A stretch of 64,000 nucleotides of DNA from Adiantum capillus-veneris (Eukaryota; Streptophyta; Polypodiopsida; Polypodiales; Pteridaceae): positions 68,189,895 to 68,253,894 of the forward strand of contig CM043944.1 of the NCBI GenBank assembly GCA_014529385.2. Direction: 5' to 3'. How positions within the stretch are numbered: position 1 is the stretch's first letter; the number at the start of each line of letters is the position of its first letter. Shown here piece after piece: positions 1 to 11,820 of this stretch. The notes beneath the pieces are model-generated. The model saw only the letters and a list, made by a program, of their open reading frames with translations. It did no database searches and was not told the DNA's origin. A program made the position numbers and the translations under genes.

Positions 1-2997
1 GAACATCTATCATGTTTGCGGAAGGTGTTTGAAAAGTGTAGGTTATATCGTATCTCATTGAGCCCGTTCAAATGCCAATTTAGGGTCAAGCATGGAGTTA
101 TTTTAGGGCATATAGTATCTAAGAATGGTATCTCAACCGATGAGAGAAAAATTAAAGTGATTCTAGAGTTACCACCACGAACCAATTACAAGGGAGTTCA
201 AAGGTTCATGGGACACGTGGGTTATTATCGACGGTTTATTTTTTTTGTCGCTGAGGTAGCACGTCCTTTGTACAAGCTTCTCATTGAATTTAAATGGACT
301 GAAGAGTGTGACCAAGCCTATGAACAATTGAAGGAAACACTAGCAAGTGCTCCGATTTTAAGGACACCTAACTGGGATGTCATTTTCCATGTGCATATTG
401 ATGCATCAAACTTTGCTATTGGGTGTGTTCTCACTGAACCAGGAGAACATAAATTGGACTATCCCATTAGCTTTGCAAGCCGTCAATTGAACGATGCTGA
501 AAGGAACTACACCACTACAAAGCGAGAAGGTTTAGCAAAGGTTTATGCAGTAAAAAAATTTCGCTACTACCTTCTGGCAAACAAGTTTGTATTTTATGTG
601 GATCATCAAGCGTTGATGTATCTGGTAAACAAGCCATGCTCCACAGGAAGAATCACACGATGGTTGTTAATTCTTCTGGAGTTTGATTTCACGATTGTAG
701 TGAGACCCGGTAAAAGGCACGTCATGGCTGATCATTTGTCTCGCATACCCAATGGTGAAGCCCCTACAGGAGTTGATGATGAATTACCCAATACTTCCCT
801 ATTCATAGTTGAGACTATGCCTGAATGGAGTGAGAACATTGTTAACTTTTTAGTTAATGGTTTTCCACCCAAGGAACTTCGTAAGGATATCGCTCGAAGG
901 CTAGTAAAAGAATATGAACCCTATTGTTTGATTGCCGGAACTCTGTATAGACTAGGCAAGGACGATATTCTTAGGCGTTGTGCCCCCGAGGATGAATATT
1001 TGTATATCTTGCAAGAAGCACATATGGGAATAGCAGGAGGACATTTTTCAGAAGACCTGACTACTAGAAAGGTGCTGCAATCAGGCTATTGGTGGCCAAC
1101 TTTATTTAAGGATGCATCACTTTTTACAAAAGGGTGTGATGAGTGCCAACGTTACAAGACCACACAGCGCAAAGACAGAATGCCCTTACATCCTGTTAAA
1201 GTAACCCAACCATTTGAAAAATGGGGCTTAGACTTTGTAGGTCCAATTAGTCCCGCAGCTCGTAACACTCAATATCGATATATTCTAGTTGCTACGGACT
1301 ATGTAACAAAGTGGGCTGAAGCTAAGGCTTCACAAAAAGCTGACGCGAGGACAACAGCTAAGCTTCTTTTTGAGAACATTATCACAAGATTTGGTTGCCC
1401 TTTTGAAATTGTTAGTGATAATGGTACCCATTTTATAAATGAGGTAATAAGAGAGCTTACCAGGACCTTTATGATATCCCATCATAAGTCTACACCTTAT
1501 TACCCGCAAGCTAATGGACAAGCCGAGAGCACCAACAAGACTCTAAACTCTATTTTAACCAAGACGGTAGAAGCTCATCGCCCTGATTGGGATTTGAAGT
1601 TGACATCTGCTCTATGGGCTTATCGTACTGCTTATAAAGTGGCTATTAATTGTACGCCATTCAAAATGGTATACGGCCAAGAAGCAGCCAAGGAGTTTGT
1701 CATTCCTAGTCTTAGGGTATCTTCGCAAGAAGGATGGAATGGTAACCCCTTAACCGAGCGTTTGTATATCTTAGAAGAACTAGACGAAGAGAGACAGATG
1801 GCTGTGCAAAATGCTCTTGTGGAAAAGGATAGGAGAAAGAAGTGGTTTGATTGCCATGTGAAGGACAAGGACATCAAAGTTGGTGATAAATTCCTTATGT
1901 ATGGAGTACGTAAAGAGAAGAAAAAGTTGAAATATGCTGGTAAAGGACCATATAGAGTATGTGAAATTACCCCACAAGGTACCCTTCGTGTGGAAACTCT
2001 TGATGGAGTTGAAACCATTGGATTCCTCAATGGGAGTAAATTCAAAAGATATTATGATCCTTTAAGCCAAGAAGAACTACGGGCCATTCATCAAAAGAAG
2101 GCCGCCAAAGCACAAACCGAGTTAAAGAAGATACAAGCTCAAGATGAGGCTAAGGAGCGACAACAACGTATAAGACAAAAACGAGAGGCTAACCTTGGAG
2201 TCACAAATGCATTCCACGTGGAAATCAAAGAAGATTGGTTGGACTCTGACACACCTCTACGATACCCTATTGAGTTAAATAGTGCCTATGGAAAAGTGCT
2301 ATATAACGCCTTATTGGACACGGGTGCTAAATATAATCTGCTATCCTATGGGGTGTGGTGTCAGTTAGGGAAGCCACCTCTATCTGAGAGTATTATCCAA
2401 GTCAAGGGTGTCAACAAGAAAAAAACTACGGTTTTTGGAATCTGGCACACTTCTGTCAGTTATGACAATGGAATTGTAGCTCAAGACTTTTTGGTCATGC
2501 CTACTGGAACTATGGAGGGTAATATAAACCTAGGATGCACGTGGATGATAGCCACCAAATGCACTATTGATTGGGGGACTGGGGGTGTCACAACGCAAAA
2601 ACCAACTCTTATCCCTACCACTCAAGCCATAGTCCCTGAGATATTTCCTAAGGAAATAAAACCCAAGACATTGCATGTCCAGGAGGTTGAACCATACGTC
2701 CCCATAGCCCAACTCTCTAGATCTTCAACTAATGTAGTTGAAAGAAAGCTTGAGACACGCAAGAACCATCCTAATATAACAAAGAAAGCATACAAGTGGG
2801 TCCCTAAAGCTTCTTTAGTAACCATGGCTGATGCTAAAAAACGGAAGCCTCGTAAGAAAAGTCCCACTCGCTCCAAGAAATGTAAGAAAACGTGGCGCTG
2901 GATTCCTAAACGACTATTAAAAGCCCAAGAATACTATGATGGAAATGAGCAGATTGGGTACCTAAACGTAAGATGTGTCCTTCCCTATCGACAATAA
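1..2997 (+). pseudogene. Ty3/gypsy pol polyprotein, 3' part, with a retropepsin-like domain after integrase
   Basis: The frame is open from base 1, so the 5' part lies outside the window. Domains in order: end of reverse transcriptase (about residues 1-65), RNase H (100-245, with HIDASNFAIG and FYVDHQALMYL), H2C2 zinc finger (340-380: H-x-G-x-A-G-G-H then CDECQRYK), integrase core with D in LDFVGP, D in SDNGTHF and E in GQAESTNK, then a charged stretch. After integrase comes a second fold-like block (about residues 745-860) with ALLDTGAKYNLLSYG and a downstream LGCTWM..CTIDW, the pattern of a retropepsin. The last part is basic, with W-V/I-P-K motifs. The frame ends at TAA 2995-2997, but the next W-V-P-K motif continues in another frame, so the end is probably a frameshift near 2950. 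These enzymes copy and integrate the retrotransposon. Confidence 0.9.
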
Positions 2998-3434
2998 ACC
3001 CATATGAGTCAAACAGTGTAACGCTAAAGCCAATGGCAGACCGTGGGAAGGGAAAGATCACAGAATGCTACACACCTAGTCCAGAGCTAGTTTGGGCTCC
3101 AAGGCAAACCCAATTTATTCCACCTAGCTCAGGAAGGGGGGAGTTCCATGAAGCTTCTAGCTCCTCATGTAATACATCCATAGAGGTAAAAGCTTCTACA
3201 CAGCCTCCATCTATAGTAATGGACCTCAATGAAGCTACAAAAGAATCCACACCTCCCAGTGTTCAAGAATCACCTGATGAACCACTTCAAGTTCGATCTT
3301 GGGAGAGTACCTTACCACCCTTGCAACTTGACGAGGCACCTAGGGTAATAGAAAACTACTGGCAAAAATCCTCACCTATTACCAACTGGAACAATTGGTT
3401 TCAAAGGGTGACAAGCTCATTTCAAACGGTATGA
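2951..3434 (+). pseudogene. Frameshifted C-terminal continuation of the gypsy polyprotein
   Basis: In a different frame from the pol ORF, a reading frame starts with D-W-V-P-K-R-K at about 2952, overlaps the end of pol and runs to TGA 3432-3434. The W-V-P-K motif repeats those just upstream in pol (KWVPK, RWIPK), so I read this as the same protein after a small deletion rather than a separate gene. It is rich in Ser, Pro and Glu and has no recognisable domain. It ends just before a polypurine run (aagggggga, near 3440). Confidence 0.5.
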
Positions 3435-5461
3435 TCTACCCAAGGGGGGAGTGTTTGTGGACATCCATCATTCACTTGCTTCCCTCTCAACCTTTCTCCC
3501 TGACCTCTTAATCTCCGATCTTAGGGAATGTATATATAAAGCCTTATACTCACAAAAACAAGATAAAAAAGTAAAAGAGCAAGAGCAATCACACAAATCA
3601 TAAAAACAAATTATGCAAGAACACGCCCCTTGTAATATTTGCACTCTAACCATCATCTATTTGCGTGTACAGATATGGCTAGTACGCTAGAGTCATCCAC
3701 TCCTGCCTTGGGTGAGAGGTACCCTCGTTACTTTTCACAAATGTTTTACATGGTCTTTCCAGTGCTTGCATGTGAATGGGATTTGATAGGTACGCTAGCA
3801 TGTGAGAGGAATTTTGAGGAGTTATAATGGCTGATACGTCTCTTGACCACGTCTGATCCATACTTAGTAGAGAGCGTTTCTCCCATTTCACAAGCCTACC
3901 CTTTTGACCAAGATGACTATAGGCGTCTAGTGACCTTCTTAGTAAACATGGGCACCTATGATGAAGAAGAAAATTTACATGACTACACGGATGGCACATA
4001 TGGTCTCATGGATGATGACTTTGTTTATCTCGACGACGAGGATAGGGGTTAGCCTTAGGGTTTCCCCCCAACCTCTACAATATCCTATTCCCTTGACTCT
4101 TTAGGGGGAGTGCAAATAATTAGGTTAGGGTTCCTTATGTTTTTTTTTGTGTTCAATAAGTGTTGGTGCCTTTTCCCACTAATGTGCCTCCTGGAGGTAT
4201 TCTTTTTGTTTCCTAGTGTGTACAGGAGCGTGTTGCTATTGATAGGATTTGGACCTTCATGGAACCTTTCTCTCGTTCACACTTCAAATCAAGCGTGACC
4301 ATCAGCACAAACAGGTGTTTTATGTCCATTAGCATTGCCCTTATCTTTTTGCATCCATGTTTGTCTGCTTTGATTGTGATTGGTAGCATAATATTCAGCG
4401 CATTTGCTTAGTATCAAACATTTAATTCAATGTAATGTTTTGTCACAATCACTTGTCTAGGTTTAAAAATCAAGCAGTCCGACTAAGCTAGTTTGACCAA
4501 GCTAGGTATTAGAAATCTTCTCTTAATACCATGGGGAATGCCTTCCTAATAAGCAATGGTTACTTAGGTTCTTAATCTGATTTAGGCAGCATTGTGTGAA
4601 ATGTACTAGGGCTTTCTAGTGGGCTTAACCCTATTGACCTTTAGCTTAAGTATTATAAAGGGAGTTTACTAATGTGATGAGCCTGGGGAGGGTAACAGTG
4701 TTATATGACCCCCAAAAGTTACAAAATTAAAATGCTGAAAATGAAACAAAAAAATCAAAGTGCCACAATGTAAAATTTTAAGCTGGAAGAGAAATCCCTG
4801 CTTAAATTGGTACTTCACTCACATGTATCGCCTATGGTACTAGAGCCCTAGAGGTTCCCAGTGTGGGCGCTTTTCCTTGAAAAGCAAAAAACCCAAGGCA
4901 TACAAAATAAGCACACACATCAAAATTGAATCAATGTGAAAAGACTTTGGGGGGTCAAAGAAAAGGTAATCAGTCAGGCGATGATTTCATGAGAAATTCC
5001 TTTTATCGTAGCTTAACTACAAGGTCTTCTAGGTATAGCCTCTAGTCAGCCCTCGAACATCAAACACTTGGCTCTCGCGATTAAACAACTTAATTGACCA
5101 GAAAAAATTGAGAAGTTACCCATGGTATTAATAGTCGAGCTCTAGTGCCTTTTGACCGTTAAATTAGCGACCCCGGACTTGTTTAATTTTTTACCTTTAC
5201 ATCTGTTTATGCATTTGATTATATTGCAATTTAATGTTTATTGCTGACAAAGTGTCTAAAATTCTGTTACCAATCAATTTGTTTGTCTATTGCATATGAT
5301 TTTTAATTGTATATGAGAATGCAATTACTGTGGCAATGTTGTTTGATTTTGTAGTGATTGAAGAAGACTACGCACATCCATCTCGACTGCTCTCCCATCT
5401 CGACGAACGAGCTTCAACTGGATAGCTTCCGAGGACGGAATCTACATTAGGAAGGGGGGCA
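3435..5461 (+). other. Long 3' non-coding region of the gypsy element with a secondary promoter and small ORF
   Basis: About 2 kb separates pol from the 3' LTR. A polypurine run lies near 3440, a TATA-like tatatataaag near 3530, and a second purine run (tagggggagtg) near 4100. An ATG at 3675 opens a frame that runs to TAG 4050-4052 with one in-frame TAA at 3825; its end is very acidic (Asp/Glu-rich). This resembles the long 3' spacers with extra ORFs known in Tat/Athila-type plant elements. From 4110 to 5440 I see only short chance ORFs. Confidence 0.5.
5451..5461 (+). other. Polypurine tract of the gypsy element
   Basis: The run ggaaggggggc sits immediately before the TG that opens the 3' LTR; it is the expected primer site for plus-strand synthesis. 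Confidence 0.6.
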
Positions 5462-6014
5462 TGTTAACCCTCATGGCACACGGATACCCTATGATCTATA
5501 AACGTTGTATTATTTAGAGTCAGGTACCGGGCTTGTCGGACCAATAGGAACAGGGTAAGGGTGATCGCCGATGACAGGCGCACTCTAACTGGAATATTCA
5601 AGGAGTTAGTTGGCTAAGTATGGGCGCCCAAGTGTGAATGGGGTGAGCTCATATAAAAGCCACTAAACCTAATTTTTACTCATTCTCTCATTGTACAATA
5701 GAAGCTGCTCTTGCTCCATCTCCACCTTCTCCTTCACCATCTCCTTGTGTGTGTGTGTGTGTACGTGTGAGAGAGAGAGAGAGTGTGAGAGTGTGTGTGT
5801 GATCGAGCGTTGCGGCGGCACGATGGCGGCGAGGCAGTTGAGCGCGGCGTAGCGGTGTCTCCCTCTTCTTCGCGGCGGGGGAATCCTTCATTCGCAACTA
5901 CGCAGGAAGGTGAGTGACACACCATTCTCCCTTGTGAGCTTGTCTGTTGTATGACTATGTGCTAGGAGCCTTTGTGGCTCGCACACGGCGCGTAGCAAGT
6001 CCCTACCCGTGACA
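5462..6014 (+). mobile_element. 3' LTR of the Ty3/gypsy element (553 bp)
   Basis: The segment begins TGTTAACCC just after a polypurine tract and ends CCCGTGACA. It contains a TATA-like catataaaagcc near 5650 and GT/GA microsatellite runs at about 5747-5802 downstream of it. The partner 5' LTR is outside the window, so the boundaries rest on the TG..CA ends and the polypurine tract only. Confidence 0.6.
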
Positions 6015-7381
6015 GTTAGGAACAAAATACTCGCACTTTATATCTTTGAATAAAATCTTGTTACAATAAAAGAGCTAGATCTTCACATAATCCAAAGAAC
6101 AAATGCTTCAATAACCATTTATACTCGATGTTTACTATCTAAGCAAATAATTCGCATTTACAACAAATGTTGAATATATGTTTAATTAGCTAGTTGCAAT
6201 ACAAAGATAATTATTTCAAACGCTTACACCATCAATTCACAATAGAAGAACTTACACCCAACAAAAAATGATCATACATCAATTGTTCAAACTCTCATTT
6301 TGGAATTTTGAGGACTAAATACTTTTTAGTTTTTTCTAGCTTATTTCATTCTCAATAGAATATTAATCCTTAATCACAAGATAAGAAGTATATGTCCCTA
6401 ATGTATATGGACATAAGATATAAGGCCAACGAAAAATATTCTTGAAACACTTAAAGATTCTTTAGGTGACCTAGAATAACCAACCTATGGTCTAAAGGCC
6501 ATAGGGTGTCATGTGATGTTTTATAAGATGTGTCCATAAGAGCTAGGTGATTTGCATCCATGGGGTGATTTAAGTGCCCTTGTGGAGATTCTATGTCACC
6601 ACCCTATGGCCCTAAGGCCTTAGGGTATCCCAAATGCTCTTGGATAACTTATGTTTCTTTCTATAATAGCCCAAATACTCATGTGCCCGTTTAGAGACTT
6701 TATGTAATCTCTCTATATACATAAGATTGTAGGATAGCTGTGTTGACACCCTATGGCCTTAAGGATGTAGACTAGCCCAAATGCTTATGTGCCCTTTTAA
6801 AGACTCTATGTAATCACCCTATATCTATAAGATTGTAGGGTAGCCAAATACTTTTGTGAAATTCTATGTTGACACCCTATGGGCCTAAGGCTATAGAGTA
6901 ACCCAAATGCTTATGTGACCTTTTAGAGACTCGGTGTAATCACCCTACATCTGTAAGGTTGTTGGGTATCCCATTTTCTTTTGGGGGATTCTATGGCCCT
7001 AGGGCCATAGGGTGTCATGTCTACAAAGAACTCTATGATCCTCAAGTCATAGTGTATTCTTCCCAAACCTCATATGATCAATTAAATTTAAAGTATTACA
7101 TAATATATATCTTATGACCATATATAAATGTAGAATTCTATTTACCAAAACATGTCCATATAATATCATACACTTAAGTCTAATTCATTTATTGTGAAAA
7201 AACGCAAACTCACAAGTTCACATTTTTTCAAAGAAAATAAATTGAGAACAATAACCAGCCAAACATCAATGTTTTTAACATCATGGGCAGATTTGAGATG
7301 GGACAAATAAAATAAAATGACAACAATAAAAATCTAAATATCAGTAATGTAATATCATGGGTGGCTAGCTTAACCTGTTTC
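6015..7381. repeat. AT-rich spacer followed by palindromic repeat cluster A
   Basis: The first 450 bases are AT-rich without features. From about 6480 to 7060 there are degenerate tandem units of roughly 115 bp carrying the palindrome ctatggccctagggccatag (a perfect 20-bp copy lies at 6991-7010). The same palindrome recurs in clusters B and C around the next two genes, so it is a shared component of this locus. No gene is seen. Confidence 0.7.
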
Positions 7382-10100
7382 CTATAGACTTTCTAGAATG
7401 GCCTCAGCACTTGCATCCAATGGTTCTTCAATTTCTTCTTCCTCTGAATCCTTGGCATTGACTTTCTGTGTGTTATCCACACCTGCCCACCTTCTAAGAT
7501 CAAGGTCTTCTTCCACTATGGAATGGCAAAGAGATTCCAATTGCGTCATTTGATCACTACTACATGAAACTGATATCACCTTTCTCTGTTGTTGTAGTGC
7601 CTCTTTAGTCCCATAGCCTAATGAGAAGATGTCTATCACTTGATCATCTTCTTTGAGACAGATCCATTTGATTGCACGATGTACAAAAAAGGATTTGGAC
7701 GTGGTCACAGCATCATACTCGTCGTCATTGATGCAGAGAGTATGCATTGGCTCCTACAATGACTCTTTAACACTAGAGTAGTTGGTGTACTGCTCTCCTT
7801 GACTAGAGTAGTTGGTGTACTTCGCGAAGAGCACATGTTTGGATGGTCTCTGATCCCATTAAGGAGCTCAAAGGTAGAACGTGCATTTCATACCATTTAG
7901 CTTTTTCAAAAATTGCCTTCTCTAGGGAAGCAGCATGCTGATACTTGACTAAGCCGGCAATTAAAAACTCTGATGGTTGATGTGCTACCCCACATACTCC
8001 ATCAATTGCTTTACCAAATTGGGCAGCACTCCAACCACTAGATGTAAGACTTTTGTGTGTTGTGTCTATGATGCAAACACCAACACGAATTTTAGAGCTA
8101 TTCTCACTGCTGCAGAGAAACTCAATGCCTTCCAAATTCTTTCCAACACACTTGATTGTCCATGGTAAAATGAATTGCAAACTAGAAGTGCCATTCTTTT
8201 GTGCAATGATCCACTGCACATATCCCCTAGTGATCTCAGGAATTGGCTCTTTCTCCTTTTCTTTTTGTAGTAGGAGATTTAGCCATTGCGTACAACTTGT
8301 GAAGAGAGATTTGTAAATCTCATCTGTAATGTTATAATGAGACTTACATTTATCCCATAAGGTAACTGCTTTTGCTAATGGATCTATCTCTTTAAATGCC
8401 ATGAACATTTGAGGCTCAAAAACCCTGGTCTTCTTTAAGACCGTTGCACGTGCAGTGAGGTCGAGCATGCCCGCTTGTTGACGTGGTTGCTTCACAAAGC
8501 AAATATTCTCATCTGCCAGCTCTTGTTGTAGTAGCTTGACATCATTATCTTTTAAACCAGCTAGGAATCTAAAGGTTGTTATGCTTGGTTGTCGCCCACG
8601 AGCAGTTGATGTTTGATGCTTCTCCAAGATGTGTATCCACTGATCATAGATTTCATCATCGTACATGACCATGTGTGCTTCTTTGTGGGCAAATGATTTA
8701 TGGTTGAACACGATGTTCACCACATTTGCAAAGGCCTTCAAAATAAATAAAAGAAAATTAACTTTATTTCAAGACATATTTGTAACAAAAACAAGCATAG
8801 GGAAGTGGAACTTACATCCCAACCTGCTCGACTTGGATGACCGATAGGAACACCTGCCTTGGGTTTTGTTGGTTGAGAATATGCAAGCCATTGACTACGG
8901 CTATGCTTCAAGACCTCCACATAAGGCTGGTGTTTCATTGCTGTTATTCTCTCCATGTTCTCCATTCTGGAAATTCGAACAGCAACCTCTTTCGGAGCGT
9001 CTACCACTATCCTTGCAGTTCTAAACTTGTAGAACTCTTTTCTCAAAGCATACTTAGTGTTGTTGTTACGCAAAAAAGCTCTAGCCGCTATGATGGAATG
9101 CTGACCAGCTAGAATCCAGTAGTGGTATGTTGATAGCTTGTCTCCATGTACTTCAGCTGTTTGTAAATGCATTTTTGGAATTGGGTTATACGGCATCAAG
9201 TCTGCTACACTAGAGACTGGCCTAGAGTGCCTTGCAAATTGCTTCAAGAGATATTTCACATATACATCTGACAATGGTCTTCATCTACAGCCTTCTGGTG
9301 CAAGGTTGCATTGCTCAAATGGGATCAATTGGGTAAATTGTACACCAAATTTAAAATAGTGGTCAATTTCGACCGTATCCATCTAGCCCACTCTTAGAAG
9401 TTTTGGCAACTTCTTTATCAAGATCTTTTTCTTTGGGCTGTATAATAGAGTCCAACACAGCTAAGGATGCTGAGTCCACAACCACTGCCACTAAGGGGGT
9501 TCCAACTGTTAGGGTTGCAAGCCCACTAGAATCTCCTGCTTCTTGAGTCTGTAAGGGTATAACTGAAAGATTTTCTTCGGCCACATTTCCACTATTTTCT
9601 CCAAGTGAGGGAGTCTGACTCTCCTTGAACGTCATAGATTGATTTGTTGTAACTGTGTCTTCATTCTTTCGCTTCTTATTCTTCTTTGTGCTGCTCAATT
9701 TACCTAAATATTGATTGACTTTCTTAAAGCCCTCAATATATAAGTCTATAAAGTTCTCGCTTGGAGTGTCGTCTTCAAGCTCCACCCACCTTGCTTTTGT
9801 CATTGTCACTCCTTCATAATCAACCTTCACCAATTTTTGAGCAAAGGCCACAGGCTCCAACAAGTAGGAGTCACCATTGAGTAGTTTTACTCCAAGGCAT
9901 GGAGACATTTCAAGATCTGAACAATTTTTCCTTATCTCCTTGACAATACCACAGTCCTTGAAGGGAAATTGCTCTTTATCTTGAAAGAACAAGTGGACTT
10001 TCTCATCACTTCCACCATTTGGTAAGTGAAAATCTAGATACCAAGAACTTGGTGTTGAGCCTATTGCATCAACTGACTTTGACTTTCCCTTCTGAGACAT
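7382..10100 (-). pseudogene. ParB-like / beta-class DNA methyltransferase-like gene, spliced and decayed
   Basis: The start is the ATG at 10100, just after a likely acceptor (ttttacag) of a 5'-UTR intron. The N-terminal third (to about 9370) is unrecognised, ending in a lysine-rich stretch. After a frame change near 9370 and an in-frame TGA near 9277 comes a segment with HGDKLSTYHYWILAGQHSI, resembling the ParB/sulfiredoxin-like N-terminal fold. An intron is well supported: donor GTAAGT, last exon base 8816, acceptor before 8735, phase 0 on both sides. The next exon contains VGVCIIDTTHKSL..GW, at the place of the methyltransferase D-P-P-Y/W motif, and the final piece (7747-7382, other frame) has QVIDIFSLGYGT, like the D-x-F-x-G-x-G-T SAM motif. 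Order IV then I fits the beta class. The key D-P-P motif is altered (D-T-T-H), so activity is doubtful. The methylase call is inference. Confidence 0.45.
7771..7822. repeat. 33-bp tandem duplication near the 3' end of the minus-strand gene
   Basis: The string actagagtagttggtgtact occurs twice, 33 bp apart, at the point where the long exon meets stops and the frame moves on to the final methylase-like segment. It is a local duplication contributing to decay. Confidence 0.7.
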
Positions 10101-10154
10101 TTTCTGTAAAAAGAATGACATATATTTAGATAAGATGGATATTATTACATCCAT

Positions 10155-11090
10155 ATGGACCTAGGGCCATAGAGTCACCTCTATGTTAAACCATGTGGTC
10201 CTAGGTCCAAAGGGTGCCAACAAAATGGTTCTACAAGTGTACCTAGGCCACTCTATGGTAGTGTGATCACATGTTCCCTTATGACATTAGAGTACCCTCA
10301 AAGAAGTATCCCTTGAATGGCCTAAATACCTCTTTAGAGCCTCTACACCAAAACCATATGGCAATCTGTGGCCTGAAGGCCATAGGGTCCCCTGCATGCT
10401 AGTAAGAACCTCTCTATGCTCTACATTGGCATCCTATGGCCCGAAGGCCACAAGGTGGCCACAATGTTTTAAAGAAACACTTCATGAGGGTTTTCTGGTA
10501 ACCTATGACCCCTGGGCCATATGGTGCTTTCCATGTAAGTAAAAACCACTATTTGCTCTATATTGAGGAGACCTTGTGGGATGAAGTCCATAGGGTCCCA
10601 TCTATGCTAGTAAGAACCTCTGTTTACTCTATAATGGCACCCTGTGGCCTGAAGGTCATAGGGTTTCATCATTTTCTGTAGTTATTCTCTTTTGCATTTG
10701 CAGGTTTATAATTTTTTGTTGTAATTAGAGATTTTTGCAGTTAGAGTTTTTCAATTTTACAGTATTAGGTCACTTATGAGGAGTTTTCTGTTTTACAAAT
10801 TTAGGTCCCTAATAAGAGTTTTTCGTTTTACAAATTTAGGTCCCTAATTAGTGTCTTCTGTTTTATTTTTTTAGGTCTCTAATTAGAGTATTCTGTATTA
10901 CATCTCTAATTAGAGGTTTTTCTATTTTATAGTTTTACAGTCTACAGTTTTACAGTTTTAGAGATGTAATTAATGATTTTTATTTATTGTTCTAGAGAGA
11001 GGTGATTCACAACTTAGCTAAAAAGTAATTAGATTAAGAACAGTTAAAAACGAATTAAGCAAAAAGATTAGGGTTTCTACAAGTTACCTC
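10155..11090. repeat. Palindromic repeat cluster B and AT-rich tract upstream of the minus-strand gene
   Basis: From 10155 to about 10680 there are ten or so degenerate copies of the palindrome family (for example cctatggcccgaaggccacaaggtgg and ctgtggcctgaaggtcataggg). From 10690 to 11000 the DNA is T-rich with repeats of tttaggtc(c/t)ctaattagagt. No ORF is credible here. Confidence 0.75.
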
Positions 11091-11820
11091 TGAGTAAATT
11101 TGTGTTTGATGAAAACCGGCTGTAGCAGTAGCAAGCAGTAACTTAGGTGTGTTGAGGCCGCAACGGTGATGGTAATAGATTTGTGTTTGGGAGGTCACAA
11201 CAGCAGTCCTTCTGTTGAAGGTTGTGGCGATGGCTTCGCGTAGATTTGTGTGTGTGTCGCAACGATGGCGTAGAAATGTATGCGTAGGGAGAGAGGGAGA
11301 GAGAGATAGAGAAAGACAAGCTCTGTGTAGGTTTCTGTGTAGGTTTCGAGCAAGAAACGAGAGACAGCGCGGAAAAAATTGTGGTAGAGAGAGAAAGAGA
11401 GAGATAAGGTTAGTTAGGTTAGGTTAGTTAGAAATTCAAAATTCGAATTTCGAATGTAGGGGTTGTTCTCACTGGTTTGCAGTCGAGATTACTAGAGTTC
11501 TAAGCTTTGTGCGAAAATGAGACATAGCTCATCGGCTCGTCGGCTTTGTCAATGTCCATATCTTTGTAGTACGAGTGGAACGACACCCATGAAGCAAAAT
11601 TTGACTTCAGAATCAAAATATGCATAGTAAAAAATACACTAAAAATAGCAAAATTTTAAAAAAAAATTCCCAAAAATTGTGCGCTATTTTTTTGTCCGAT
11701 ATCAATAAGTGTATTTGAAAACCCATTATGACAAAGTTTTTCGTAGCGTAAAAATTATTTTTTAAATTTATGCCACATGCGGATATCCCTTGAATGGCCA
11801 AAATTTTTATGAAGACACCT
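11091..11820. other. Unique spacer between the divergent genes, possible promoter/5'-UTR region
   Basis: This is a non-repeat island between clusters B and C. It contains a purine-rich (GA)-type stretch at about 11,288-11,410 and AT-rich DNA after 11,600. Because the minus-strand gene has a 5'-UTR acceptor just before its ATG, its first exon and promoter could lie here. I see no defined sites. Confidence 0.3.

Noticed and set aside
5688-5925. ORFs on the minus strand with Ser/Thr/His-rich sequence
   Set aside because: They are translations of GT/GA microsatellites in the gypsy LTR.
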